Of a stretch of DNA of 64,000 bases, positions 1 through 9,205 are shown in pieces. The notes beneath the pieces were generated by a model. The model saw nothing but the letters and a program-made list of their open reading frames with translations, made no database searches and was not told where the DNA came from. Location of the stretch: contig NZ_QJVB01000002.1 of assembly GCF_003397705.1 (NCBI RefSeq), positions 368,173 through 432,172 of the forward strand, in the 5' to 3' direction. Both the position numbers and the translations under genes were made by a program. The DNA is from Gardnerella swidsinskii. GTDB taxonomy: Bacteria; Actinomycetota; Actinomycetes; Actinomycetales; Bifidobacteriaceae. Each line of letters starts with the position of its first letter. The stretch's first letter is position 1.

Positions 1-754
1 CTTCTGCACAAATTATTACGTTATTAATAGCATGACTTACGTGCTCAACAAATGCTTCTCTGTATCGTTCACTAGAGCCGTAATGATCCAAGTGATCTGC
101 TTCAGCATTTGTTACGATTGCAATACTTGGGCTGTATTTTTCAAAACTTCCGTCAGATTCGTCAGCTTCAGCAACCATAACAATTCCATTGCCAGCATGA
201 CCACCGTCTAAAACTGTTCCGTCTGCGGCTTGAATAGATCCGCCGATTGCGTAGCTTGGATCAGCCAAATCGCCTGCTGCAGCCACAGTTAATATATGAG
301 AAAGAAGTGAGCTAGTAGTTGTTTTACCATGCGCTCCAGCAACAGTCACGCCAGTTTTTGCAGATAATAATAACGCAAGAATATCGCTGCGATGAACAAG
401 CTTTATGCCGCGCTCATGTGCTGCCATAATCTCCGGATTGCTCGGTTTAATAGCGCTTGAATACACGAGTACATCTGCATGCTCAACGTGTGAAGCACTT
501 TGTCCAATTTCTACTTCAATACCTAATTCTTCCAAGCGTTGAGTGTGATCATTTGCTTCGCGATCACATCCACTTACGCTTACCCCCTCTTCATGCAACA
601 TTTCTGCCAGAACACTCATTCCAGCTCCACCAATACCAATAAAATGCACTCGACCTAATTTTGAAATTGTTTGCGAATCATCAAATGCTGATTTTACTGG
701 GTTTAAATCAATATTATTATGAAATGAAGTTGTATTGCTATTAAGATTAGTCAT
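1..754 (-). CDS. murC: UDP-N-acetylmuramate--L-alanine ligase MurC (N-terminal part)
   Basis: Adds L-alanine to UDP-MurNAc, the first step of the peptide stem of peptidoglycan, in the cytoplasm. About 250 residues are visible and the frame is still open at the left edge of the window. An N-terminal extension of some 35 residues is followed by the MurC nucleotide-binding motif GIGGAGMS (about residues 40-47). The ATP-binding loop GAHGKTTT lies near residue 140, followed by EADESDGSF, all as expected for MurC. The start is the ATG at 754, which overlaps the TAA stop of murG as TAATG, so translation is probably coupled. It is the most downstream dcw gene seen here. Identity is certain; the C-terminal ligase domain lies outside the window. 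Confidence 0.95.
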   Translation of the reverse strand, partial: MTNLNSNTTSFHNNIDLNPVKSAFDDSQTISKLGRVHFIGIGGAGMSVLAEMLHEEGVSVSGCDREANDHTQRLEELGIEVEIGQSASHVEHADVLVYSSAIKPSNPEIMAAHERGIKLVHRSDILALLLSAKTGVTVAGAHGKTTTSSLLSHILTVAAAGDLADPSYAIGGSIQAADGTVLDGGHAGNGIVMVAEADESDGSFEKYSPSIAIVTNAEADHLDHYGSSERYREAFVEHVSHAINNVIICAE

Positions 755-1953
755 TACTTTCTGCCTTCTTTTGCGATTTCAAGAATATGCTTCGCCATAA
801 CGTCTGCAGCATCACGAATACCATAATTCCAAGATTTAGTACGCATAGCTTGTAATTGCTTTTTGTTTTGCAATAAAGCTAATCCTTCATCTATAAACCA
901 CTTTGCATTGAAATCAGCATCATTTACCATTACTGCTCCCCCTGCATTTACTACAGGCTCAGCATTGAAACGCTGCTCGCCGTTGCCAATAGGCAATGGC
1001 ACGTATACAGCAGGTAAGCCAAGTGCAGAAATTTCTGCAACCGTTCCAGCTCCTGCACGACATATAACTAAATCTGCACAAGCAAAAGCCCAATCAATAC
1101 GCTCTAGATATTCTGCAATATGATAATCGCCACAGCCAGCATGCTCTGGTTTAATATCGTTTATTTGCGATTCGCCTACTTGCTTTGCAACTATATTTCG
1201 CACTTCTTCCGCTTTTGCGCGACCAGTTAAGTGAATTACTTGCGCATGTTTTAAAATATCTCCTGCTGCTGCAGCAACAGCTTGATTTATGCTTTTTGCA
1301 CCCAAAGATCCGCCAGTAACAAGAATAATTGGACGTTTAGGGTCAACGCCAAGTTTTTGCGCACCTTCAACGCGAGCGGAATCATAATCTTTTTCTAATC
1401 TTTCACACAATTGAGAAATAGCAGGTCTAAGAGGTAAACCAACTCTTTCAACTTTGACACCTTTTCGTGTGCGCAAATCAGTATTCCCATAAACTGTTCC
1501 AACAGCATCAGCCCAACTTGCGCCCAAGCGATTTGCCATTCCAGATTTAGCATTCTGCTCGTGAATCACAATAGGAATATGCTGCGCATGAGCTTGAGAA
1601 TATACTGGAGCAGAAGCATAGCCACCGAAGCCCACTACTATATCTGCTTTTCTAGCGGCTAGTATATTTCGCACTTTGCGTTTTTCGCGCATCCATCGAA
1701 TTGGAAACTTAATTGCATCTAGATTTGGCTTACGCGGGAACGGCACTTTTTCTATAGTGTCAAGTTCGTACCCTGCATTCGGAACAAGACTTTTTTCCAA
1801 ACCAACTTCTGTGCCAATTACACTAATTAACGCTTCAGGATTGAGCTTTTTAATAGCGTTTGCGACAGAAAGCAAAGGATTGACATGACCTGCAGTGCCC
1901 CCGCCTGCAAGAACAATATGCACTTCATGCTCAATAGCATTATCAAATTTCAT
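754..1953 (-). CDS. murG: UDP-GlcNAc--lipid I N-acetylglucosaminyltransferase MurG
   Basis: Transfers GlcNAc from UDP-GlcNAc to lipid I on the inner face of the membrane, making lipid II. The protein is 399 residues, slightly longer than the usual 355-380. Near the N-terminus (residues 17-23) is the glycine-rich GGGTAGH loop that contacts lipid-pyrophosphate. The C-terminal half has [11 protein letters not shown] and a donor-binding region with [11 protein letters not shown]. It lies between ftsW (51 bp upstream) and murC (one-base overlap), the standard order. No transmembrane helix is apparent, consistent with a peripheral membrane enzyme. Confidence 0.96.
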   Translation of the reverse strand: MKFDNAIEHEVHIVLAGGGTAGHVNPLLSVANAIKKLNPEALISVIGTEVGLEKSLVPNAGYELDTIEKVPFPRKPNLDAIKFPIRWMREKRKVRNILAARKADIVVGFGGYASAPVYSQAHAQHIPIVIHEQNAKSGMANRLGASWADAVGTVYGNTDLRTRKGVKVERVGLPLRPAISQLCERLEKDYDSARVEGAQKLGVDPKRPIILVTGGSLGAKSINQAVAAAAGDILKHAQVIHLTGRAKAEEVRNIVAKQVGESQINDIKPEHAGCGDYHIAEYLERIDWAFACADLVICRAGAGTVAEISALGLPAVYVPLPIGNGEQRFNAEPVVNAGGAVMVNDADFNAKWFIDEGLALLQNKKQLQAMRTKSWNYGIRDAADVMAKHILEIAKEGRK

Positions 1954-2003
1954 TTCACTACCCTTGTTATAACTTTCATATTATAAAAAGTTGTAAATAC
2001 TTA

Positions 2004-3665
2004 CTACTTCGATATAGTAAGTTGCGGATTGGAACGCATAAGACCATCAGCTACGCCAATTGCGACCAAACACATAACAAGCGAAGAACCACCTGCGGAC
2101 ACAAACGGCATAGGCACTCCCATAACCGGAAGTATTTGCACAACAACAAGAATATTAACTAATCCTTGGCCTACAATCCACGTTGCAATACACATTAATG
2201 TGATTGAAATAAATTGCGATTTCGCTTTTAATGCTGAAGATAGTATGCACCAACCAATAATTACGTATAGCAAAATCACTGCTGCTGCAACCAAAAAGCC
2301 CATCTCTTCGCCAATAATAGCGAAAATAAAGTCATTGTGAGCGTAAGGCAAATAATTCCATTTTTCACGAGAGTTTCCGATGCCAACGCCTAATAGTCCA
2401 CCAGAAGCCATTGCATATTGAGCGTGAATTGCTTGGAAACAAACGCCTTTAGCTGATTTTGCATCACATCCGTGCAAAGTAGCAAGAATACGTCGCATAC
2501 GATTTTGGCTTGTTAAAACCAAAAGAGCAACCATTATGCAAGCAATAAATATGCTTCCAACAAGCCATTTTGTTGGGAATCCACCTAAGTAGAAAGCTAT
2601 AAGTGCAATAAGAATAATAATTAAAGCAGTACCAAGATCCTTACCTGCAATAACAAGCAACAACGATACGCCAAGTCCTGCTGCTACAGGAATATACGCG
2701 CGCATTCGCACACGCTCATATGCTTGTTTTGCAGCAATCAAAGCTACTGGAAGCCAAATACATAATGCAAGTTTTGTAATTTCTGCAGGCTGCAAAGTCA
2801 TAGGGCCGAAAGCAATCCAACCAGCATTACCATTAACTTCACGTCGTAAACCTGGAACAAATGTTAAGAACTGTGCAATAACAGAAATAATGTAAATAAC
2901 AGCAACGTATCGTCTATAAACTGTAACTGGAAGTCGAGAAGCGAAAATATAGCCAATTAAGCCTAAAACGCAATACATTGTTTGGTTTACGCCTTGACCC
3001 CAAGGTGCAATTCCGTAGGTGATCATAGTTACTGAAGAACTAGAAAACACCATAAATAAGCCGAAAATCGACAGTATAACCACTGATACTCTCATGCCGT
3101 ATAAGCACCACAGTGGGTTAGTTAAACTGCGCAAGCCAACGTATTTCTTTAATTCTGAATCTTGAGTTTTGCGCTCTAACGAGTTTTTTGAGTAGTCTTT
3201 TTTCGAGGAAAATATTCCAGATACAGTATGCGCTAATTTTGCGTATTTGATTGACTTTGCCGGCTTTGCTGTATTTGCTGGTTTCGCTAGCTTTGCTGGT
3301 TTCGCTGGTTTCGCAGCTTTCGACTTCTTTACATCTTTTACAAATTTTACAGATTCATTTAAAGAAGAACCTACAGATTTGCCAACTTTAGTAACAGAAC
3401 TACTTACGGACTTACTTACAGACTTTCCTACAGATTTGCCTAATTCCTTACCCGCTTTGCTTGCATACGCTCCTGCTTTGCTTACGGACTCGCCTACTTT
3501 ACTTGCTGAAGTTCTAATAGATTTTTTAAAAGATTCAAATTTTTGCTTTTGGGAAGAATGAGAAGAATCTGAATCTGTTTCAATATGATCTTCCATAATA
3601 ACTTCTGAGACTTTGCACGCTAATGAACGCAAAAACTTTTTAGGCTTATTACTGTTGAATACCAT
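2004..3665 (-). CDS. ftsW: FtsW, SEDS peptidoglycan glycosyltransferase, with long N-terminal tail
   Basis: Polymerises lipid II at the septum together with the class B PBP FtsI. The C-terminal 380 or so residues form a normal polytopic SEDS protein, with the conserved segment [18 protein letters not shown] followed by [13 protein letters not shown]. In front of this is an unusual basic tail of about 170 residues, rich in Ser, Lys, Ala and Val. It is built of degenerate [11 protein letters not shown] and KSVGKSVSK units and then [13 protein letters not shown] repeats. I chose the ATG at 3665, which overlaps the end of murD by 17 bp and gives 553 residues. An ATG at 3596 is an alternative, and both have weak ribosome binding sites. 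Identity is certain; the exact start is not. Confidence 0.93.
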   Translation of the reverse strand: MVFNSNKPKKFLRSLACKVSEVIMEDHIETDSDSSHSSQKQKFESFKKSIRTSASKVGESVSKAGAYASKAGKELGKSVGKSVSKSVSSSVTKVGKSVGSSLNESVKFVKDVKKSKAAKPAKPAKLAKPANTAKPAKSIKYAKLAHTVSGIFSSKKDYSKNSLERKTQDSELKKYVGLRSLTNPLWCLYGMRVSVVILSIFGLFMVFSSSSVTMITYGIAPWGQGVNQTMYCVLGLIGYIFASRLPVTVYRRYVAVIYIISVIAQFLTFVPGLRREVNGNAGWIAFGPMTLQPAEITKLALCIWLPVALIAAKQAYERVRMRAYIPVAAGLGVSLLLVIAGKDLGTALIIILIALIAFYLGGFPTKWLVGSIFIACIMVALLVLTSQNRMRRILATLHGCDAKSAKGVCFQAIHAQYAMASGGLLGVGIGNSREKWNYLPYAHNDFIFAIIGEEMGFLVAAAVILLYVIIGWCILSSALKAKSQFISITLMCIATWIVGQGLVNILVVVQILPVMGVPMPFVSAGGSSLVMCLVAIGVADGLMRSNPQLTISK

Positions 3666-5250
3666 GATTATGCACCCATCGTTGAGATTCTTTAGCAAAA
3701 CGATTGCCGCGATCGGCGTACGAAACAAATTGATCCATAGAGGCACAAGCAGGAGCAAGCAGAACAACATCACCAGGCTTAACATAACGCCCAGCAGCTT
3801 CTACAGTTTGACGCATAACAGCCTCACCGAATGAAGAATCAGGATTTACAAGCGAAGTATTCTCAATATACTCACAAACTAAGTCATCAACGCAATCATA
3901 TGATTTAGCGCAAGAACCATCTTGTGAAACAATAGTTACTGGAATGTGAGGAGCTGAACTGTGAAGAGCTTCAACAATTGGACGTTGATCTATTCCAATA
4001 ACAACAACTGCTTTAATCACATGAAGTTGGTTTGCAATTAAATCTTCAAAATGACCACCTTTAGCTAAACCGCCAGCAATCCAAACAACCGAATTATTAG
4101 CAAAACTAGCTAAAGATGCACAAGCAGCATGAGCATTAGTTGCTTTAGAATCATCTACAAATCTAATACAATGCGAAGGATTTTCATCTTCAGACATCAA
4201 AGTCGCAACTGTTTGAATGCGATGACCTCCAGGAGCAAACTCGCGTAAAGCACGAACTGAAGAATCTACGTCACCAGTTAAACCTAAAGCTAACGCTAAC
4301 GCAGTAAGAGCATCAGCTAATAAATGCGGATACACACTGCCATCAGGCTCGCACAGATGTTTTAGCTCACGCAATTCGACAATAGGTTTTAGAGTGCCTT
4401 TAGTTCCTCCAGCAACACCGCTGTTATCTACAATCCAACCATCTTTTACGCCAATTTCACCATCTTTAGGCTCTTCTAACGTAAAACCAATCTTTTTACA
4501 GCCATCAGCAACTTGTGCACAATCTGCCAATTTGCTTACACGCTCATCTTGAGCATTGTAAACCAAAGCTTTTTGCACATTATTAAATACTTTTGACTTG
4601 TCACGAGCGTACGCTTCCATGCCACCATGCCAATCTAAATGATCAGCAGCAATATTAGTAATAGCAGCACAATCAAGAGCTAAAGAATCAGTGAAATGCA
4701 ATTGGAAAGAGCTTAATTCAACACATAAGGCATCATGCTCACATTCCAAAGCAGCATGTGACACAGACTTTCCAATATTTCCCACAGCTGGAGCATTTAA
4801 TCCGCAAGCGGTTAGCATTGCAGAAGTCATTTCTGTAGTAGAAGTCTTACCATTTGTGCCAGTAACGCCAATCCAATAAGCAGGTTTATTCGTGCGCTTA
4901 GAAGGTACGCGCAAGCGCCATGCTAATTCAACTTCGCTCATTATTGGAATATTGCGCGATGCAGCTTCTTGCAAAAATGGCGTGCGAGGGTTAAATACTG
5001 GAGATGTAACAACAGCATCGATTTTAGACCAGTCTATTGCTGAAAAATCATGTATATCGGCATCAGGCTTATTTTCGTCTGCAGTCACAGGCTCAGATCC
5101 AACAGCGCACAAAACCTCAGCTGCGCCACGACCAGAAACTCCAAGACCTGCAACTAATACACGCTTAAAAGCAAATGCTTTATCGCTTGTGCACGACTTA
5201 CAAGTAGATTCAGACGAAACAGATACTTCATTGCCATCGACAATATTCAT
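3649..5250 (-). CDS. murD: UDP-N-acetylmuramoyl-L-alanine--D-glutamate ligase MurD
   Basis: Adds D-glutamate to UDP-MurNAc-L-Ala in the cytoplasm. The motifs seen are an N-terminal [14 protein letters not shown] nucleotide-binding loop, the Mur ligase ATP loop [14 protein letters not shown], and [10 protein letters not shown] in the C-terminal domain. An in-frame TTG exists at 5265. I prefer the ATG at 5250 because GGAAGG sits 8 bases in front of it. That gives 533 residues, longer than the common 440-490, partly through an N-terminal extension and acidic linkers. mraY ends 24 bp upstream and ftsW starts inside the 3' end. Confidence 0.95.
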   Translation of the reverse strand: MNIVDGNEVSVSSESTCKSCTSDKAFAFKRVLVAGLGVSGRGAAEVLCAVGSEPVTADENKPDADIHDFSAIDWSKIDAVVTSPVFNPRTPFLQEAASRNIPIMSEVELAWRLRVPSKRTNKPAYWIGVTGTNGKTSTTEMTSAMLTACGLNAPAVGNIGKSVSHAALECEHDALCVELSSFQLHFTDSLALDCAAITNIAADHLDWHGGMEAYARDKSKVFNNVQKALVYNAQDERVSKLADCAQVADGCKKIGFTLEEPKDGEIGVKDGWIVDNSGVAGGTKGTLKPIVELRELKHLCEPDGSVYPHLLADALTALALALGLTGDVDSSVRALREFAPGGHRIQTVATLMSEDENPSHCIRFVDDSKATNAHAACASLASFANNSVVWIAGGLAKGGHFEDLIANQLHVIKAVVVIGIDQRPIVEALHSSAPHIPVTIVSQDGSCAKSYDCVDDLVCEYIENTSLVNPDSSFGEAVMRQTVEAAGRYVKPGDVVLLAPACASMDQFVSYADRGNRFAKESQRWVHNHGIQQ

Positions 5251-5274
5251 ATTGAAGCCTTCCAATTTTTGAAA

Positions 5275-6378
5275 TTAAATAAGCAAGCCAGAATGCCCTG
5301 CCCAATCGGCGTAGAACATCATAAGTGCAGAAAGCACAAACATGAGCTCAATCATCCAGAATCGCACAACAACCTTGGTTTCCGTCCAGCCGAGCAATTC
5401 AAAATGATGATGAATAGGAGCCATTTTGAACACGCGCTTATGCGTAGCTTTAAAGAATCCAACTTGAATAACGTCACTTGCAGCTTCCATTACAAATAAT
5501 CCACCCAAAATCACAGCCAAAAACTCTGTGTGAGTTGCAATAGAAAGAGCTGCAAATAATCCGCCTAAAGCCAACGAACCAGTATCTCCCATAAATACTT
5601 GAGCAGGATTCGAATTAAACCACAAGAATCCAAAGCAAGCAACAGCAGCACAAACAGCAATAATAGTTAAATCGAGAGGATCAGAAACAGCGTAAGAGAA
5701 TCCGAAATGACCGCCTCCGCGCACATGGTAGCTTTCCCAGAAAGCAATCAAAGCGTAACCAGCAAAAGCAATCATAGAAGATCCAGAAGCTAAACCATCA
5801 AGTCCATCAGTCAAGTTTACAGCGTTAGACCAAGCAGCAATAAGGAAATTAACCCAAACAATAAATACTACAATTCCTACACCGTTGCCGAGTATAGAAA
5901 AATCAAAAAATGGTTTTTCAATAAAACTCATTCCAGGTTGAGCGCTAGCAATACCAGATTGAGTTGGCAATAGCAATGACAAAAGCGCGTAAATACTTGC
6001 AAAAATAATTTGACCAGTAAACTTCGCATGTACAGAAAGACCAAGATTCTGCTTTTTACGAACCTTAGCAAAATCATCAATAAAGCCAAGCAAACCCATT
6101 GAAAGCATTGCAAACAGCACCAAAACAGCAGACCATGAAGGCGAGCGACCAACAGAAACATATCTATAAAGAGCAGAAGCAGCCCAACCTGCTACTACAG
6201 CAAAGTTAATAACAACACCGCCCATAGTTGGCGTGCCGCGCTTTACTAAATGAGATTGTGGTCCATCTTGGCGAATGTACTGACCGTAGTGCAAACGATG
6301 CACCAAACGAATAAGCAAAGGCGTGCCAACAATCGTAACTACGAGCGACACCACAATTCCTACAATAAGCGCAATCAC
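5275..6378 (-). CDS. mraY: Phospho-N-acetylmuramoyl-pentapeptide transferase MraY
   Basis: Integral membrane enzyme that moves phospho-MurNAc-pentapeptide from UDP onto undecaprenyl phosphate, giving lipid I. The protein is 367 residues with about ten hydrophobic segments. The expected landmarks are in order: GTPTMGG near residue 48, the aspartate pair in FIDDFAKVRKKQNLG, the NLTDGLDGLASG loop, FMGDTGSLALGG, and the histidine cluster in IHHHFELLGW near the C-terminus. It lies 78 bp downstream of murF and 24 bp upstream of murD, within the dcw run. Confidence 0.97.
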   Translation of the reverse strand: MIALIVGIVVSLVVTIVGTPLLIRLVHRLHYGQYIRQDGPQSHLVKRGTPTMGGVVINFAVVAGWAASALYRYVSVGRSPSWSAVLVLFAMLSMGLLGFIDDFAKVRKKQNLGLSVHAKFTGQIIFASIYALLSLLLPTQSGIASAQPGMSFIEKPFFDFSILGNGVGIVVFIVWVNFLIAAWSNAVNLTDGLDGLASGSSMIAFAGYALIAFWESYHVRGGGHFGFSYAVSDPLDLTIIAVCAAVACFGFLWFNSNPAQVFMGDTGSLALGGLFAALSIATHTEFLAVILGGLFVMEAASDVIQVGFFKATHKRVFKMAPIHHHFELLGWTETKVVVRFWMIELMFVLSALMMFYADWAGHSGLLI

Positions 6379-6456
6379 CGCTTAACCTCCGTTTACTGTT
6401 CCGTTTGCTATAATACTTAATTTATTAATTTCACACTTATATTGAGCATCGAGCAA

Positions 6457-8046
6457 TTAAATATTTGCCCAATGTTCAGCAAGCACACTCAAGCCTGAAG
6501 CATGAGAGCCTTTCAATAACACAACACTACTCGGATGCTCGGCCACAATTTTCCAAACAATATCATCAGCCTCATCCGCACTGTGCACAAAGTAGACTGC
6601 ATCGTGAGAAGAAAGTAGTTTATTATTGCAAGAAGAACGTGCACCTTGAGCAATACAGTGAGCTAATTTATCTAAGTCAGAGTCCGTTTTTGAACCAACA
6701 GCAACAACTGCATCGACACTCGAATTTGCCACATATTCTCCAATATTTGTGTGCAATTCATCTTCGTTGCTGCCAAGCTCCAACATAGAACCAAGAACCG
6801 CTATACGGAAAGGTTTCGAAGATGCACTACAAGAATCATTTTCATAGGCGCACAAACCATCGATTCCTGCTTTCATAGAATCAGGATTTGCATTAAAGGA
6901 ATCATCAATAAGTGTAAATTTCTCGTCATTCTTAGAAACTGTACTCAATTGCATGCGATGCGGGCTAATATGCGAAACTTTAGACAGCACAGAAGCAATA
7001 TCATCTAAAGTCATTCCCAAATATCTAGCAACATTTGCTGCTGCAAGCGCATTCATAACATTATGCTCGCCTTGTATAGCAAGATGCACTTCAATATGAT
7101 TCATTAGATCAGAAGAATTACTACGTTCAGTGGTAGTAAAAACTGCTTTACCAAAAGAATCTAACTTTATATTACTAGCTGAAAGTTGGTAGTCATCTTT
7201 ACTAGCTGATTCCAGCAATCCGTTTTTAACATTTCTACCGAACCAGCGCACATGCTTATTTTCTACAAGACAAGACATTGCAGAAACTCGCTTATCGTCG
7301 GAATTTAATACTGCTATGCCATGTGGCAAAAGCCCACGCACAATCTCACTTTTTGCTTGCGCAATGCGCTCAACTGAGCCAAATTCACCTAAATGAGCCA
7401 CACCAACTTTAAGCACTATTGCGAGATCCGGAGGAGCAATATGAGTTAAATTGGCAATTTCGCCAACATGATTAGCTCCCATTTCTGCTATTAAAAATCG
7501 AGTATTACTGCCAACTTGCAAAGCAGTAAGAGGCAAACCAATATTATTATTAAAAGATCCAACAGGAGCAACTGTTTCGCCTAGCGTGCTCAACAAAGCC
7601 TTCAACATATCTTTCGTTGTTGTTTTGCCAACGGAACCAGTAATACCAATAATAGTGAAAGGTTTGTTAAGATTGCGGCGAAGTTCCAAATTATGTTTAG
7701 CTAGCAAGCCCAGCGCTTCTATAGAATTATTCACAACTATTTGATTGAGATTAGTGCCTTCGACAACATGTTCAACAATAGCTACAACAGCTCCAGATTT
7801 TTCAGCATTCTTTACATAATCATGACCGTCAACATGTTCACCAACTATAGCTACGAACACAGAACCGTTACGGATTTGACGAGAATCACTAAAAACGGAA
7901 TTTGCAACTAAATCTGTGTCACAACTATTAAACTCGTGTATTTCCCCATGAACAGCTTTAGCAATTTCGCTTATGCTCATAGGCATCATATCGGCATGAT
8001 CTAAACTCTCAGCATTGCTGGCACACGAAGTTTCAACACAACTCAT
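6457..8046 (-). CDS. murF: UDP-MurNAc-tripeptide--D-alanyl-D-alanine ligase MurF
   Basis: Attaches D-Ala-D-Ala to the UDP-MurNAc tripeptide, the last cytoplasmic precursor step. Motifs are the ATP loop GITGSVGKTTTKDM, then FLIAEMGANHVGEI and DDSFNANPDSM, all diagnostic of MurF. The frame extends upstream to 8100. The ATG at 8046 has GGAGG five bases before it and is the better start, giving 529 residues. It follows the MurE-like gene by 91 bp. The region between the N-terminal and central domains contains acidic and Ser-rich stretches typical of this genome. Confidence 0.95.
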   Translation of the reverse strand: MSCVETSCASNAESLDHADMMPMSISEIAKAVHGEIHEFNSCDTDLVANSVFSDSRQIRNGSVFVAIVGEHVDGHDYVKNAEKSGAVVAIVEHVVEGTNLNQIVVNNSIEALGLLAKHNLELRRNLNKPFTIIGITGSVGKTTTKDMLKALLSTLGETVAPVGSFNNNIGLPLTALQVGSNTRFLIAEMGANHVGEIANLTHIAPPDLAIVLKVGVAHLGEFGSVERIAQAKSEIVRGLLPHGIAVLNSDDKRVSAMSCLVENKHVRWFGRNVKNGLLESASKDDYQLSASNIKLDSFGKAVFTTTERSNSSDLMNHIEVHLAIQGEHNVMNALAAANVARYLGMTLDDIASVLSKVSHISPHRMQLSTVSKNDEKFTLIDDSFNANPDSMKAGIDGLCAYENDSCSASSKPFRIAVLGSMLELGSNEDELHTNIGEYVANSSVDAVVAVGSKTDSDLDKLAHCIAQGARSSCNNKLLSSHDAVYFVHSADEADDIVWKIVAEHPSSVVLLKGSHASGLSVLAEHWANI

Positions 8047-8137
8047 AACATCCTCCAAATTAGCCACATAATTAAAAGCTCTTAAACAAAACTCACGCAA
8101 TTAATTTATTTGAAAACTCGAATGAAATCAGCATAAT

Positions 8138-9163
8138 TCAGTGCAGTTCATGCGAAACTCGCAGCGCACTTTTAATAGTCCCACGACGAACACCAGCAGC
8201 TAACACCATTGCAATAGATAATGAAAGATGCCGCTGCACATCATTGCCACCAATTTGATCCGCTAATTCAGCTAATTCGTCAGACTCAGCCGATCTAGTA
8301 ACACAATAAGCGTGCTCTCTTCCAGAAAAACCATAACGTTGACGCAACGCATAAAAACTCATGCCGGTTGCATATGCCGGGTAAAGCGGTGAAGAAGATG
8401 CCTTTGCACTAACTTTCACATTTGAGGCTGCATCTTTAGATTCAGAATTAGTATCAGAACTATCTTTAGACTTAGCATCAGATTGAGAATCAGATTCTGC
8501 GCCAGAATTGCTTTCATTCTGAGTTTGCTCAACGCCAAGAACATCAATACTGACGGATTGTAACGCGTTCTTAGCTAAAGTTGCAGAATTAAGTGCAATA
8601 ACAACAGCTGCAGCACCATCTTCTGCACACACAGATAAAGCATGCTGTACATCTGCAATATTTAAAGGATATTGCAAAGACAATTCGCGCTGCAATGAAG
8701 TAGATCCAGCATCACTAATAACACCAACAGGATTACCTAACATATGCAAAAAATCAGCTAATCGCAAAACATTAGCATGGATCTCATCATCATCGTCACC
8801 AGCAATCGCAAATATTGCAACGCATGAAGAAGGATCTGCATTAATATCGCAAGCAAGCTTGCCCAAAGCAACTGGATTAGCAGAAGAAACAAGCAAAGGC
8901 AGACCTAAATCTGCAGCCTCACCACGAAATTCTGGTGAAACTAATGCAGCATATGCCCCAGCATCACGTGCAGCTTCAAGCTGACGACGATCGATATGAC
9001 CAATTGGCACAAATAATCCACCAGGACGCACATGACGCACATCATGAGCAATAGAAGTAATAGTTACCTCTGAAGCAAACGCAGGAACAACTTCAAAACC
9101 ATAATTTTTTGCAGCAAAACCTAGCGTCACTCTAATTCTAGAGTATTCATCAACCGCACTCAT
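8138..9163 (-). CDS. MurE-like protein lacking the ATP-binding loop (predicted pseudoenzyme)
   Basis: 341 residues. The first 170 or so resemble the N-terminal and early central part of a MurE-type Mur ligase. A segment TSIAHDVRHVRPGGLFVPI matches the MurE uridine-binding motif, and CVAIFAIAG followed by NPVGVISDAGSTS matches the strands around the ATP loop. Where a ligase has GTNGKTT this protein reads GDDDDEI, with no lysine or threonine to bind ATP. A Ser/Asp-rich spacer (SGAESDSQSDAKSKDSSD) follows, and the usual ligase C-terminal domain is not recognisable. It sits between ftsI and murF, exactly where murE stands in many dcw clusters. The frame is intact, so I infer a structural or regulatory relic rather than a dead gene. 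The catalytic MurE must be elsewhere. Function unknown. Confidence 0.6.
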   Translation of the reverse strand: MSAVDEYSRIRVTLGFAAKNYGFEVVPAFASEVTITSIAHDVRHVRPGGLFVPIGHIDRRQLEAARDAGAYAALVSPEFRGEAADLGLPLLVSSANPVALGKLACDINADPSSCVAIFAIAGDDDDEIHANVLRLADFLHMLGNPVGVISDAGSTSLQRELSLQYPLNIADVQHALSVCAEDGAAAVVIALNSATLAKNALQSVSIDVLGVEQTQNESNSGAESDSQSDAKSKDSSDTNSESKDAASNVKVSAKASSSPLYPAYATGMSFYALRQRYGFSGREHAYCVTRSAESDELAELADQIGGNDVQRHLSLSIAMVLAAGVRRGTIKSALRVSHELH

Positions 9164-9205
9164 TGCACACCCTACTTTATAGATAACAACATTGTAATGC
9201 GTACA

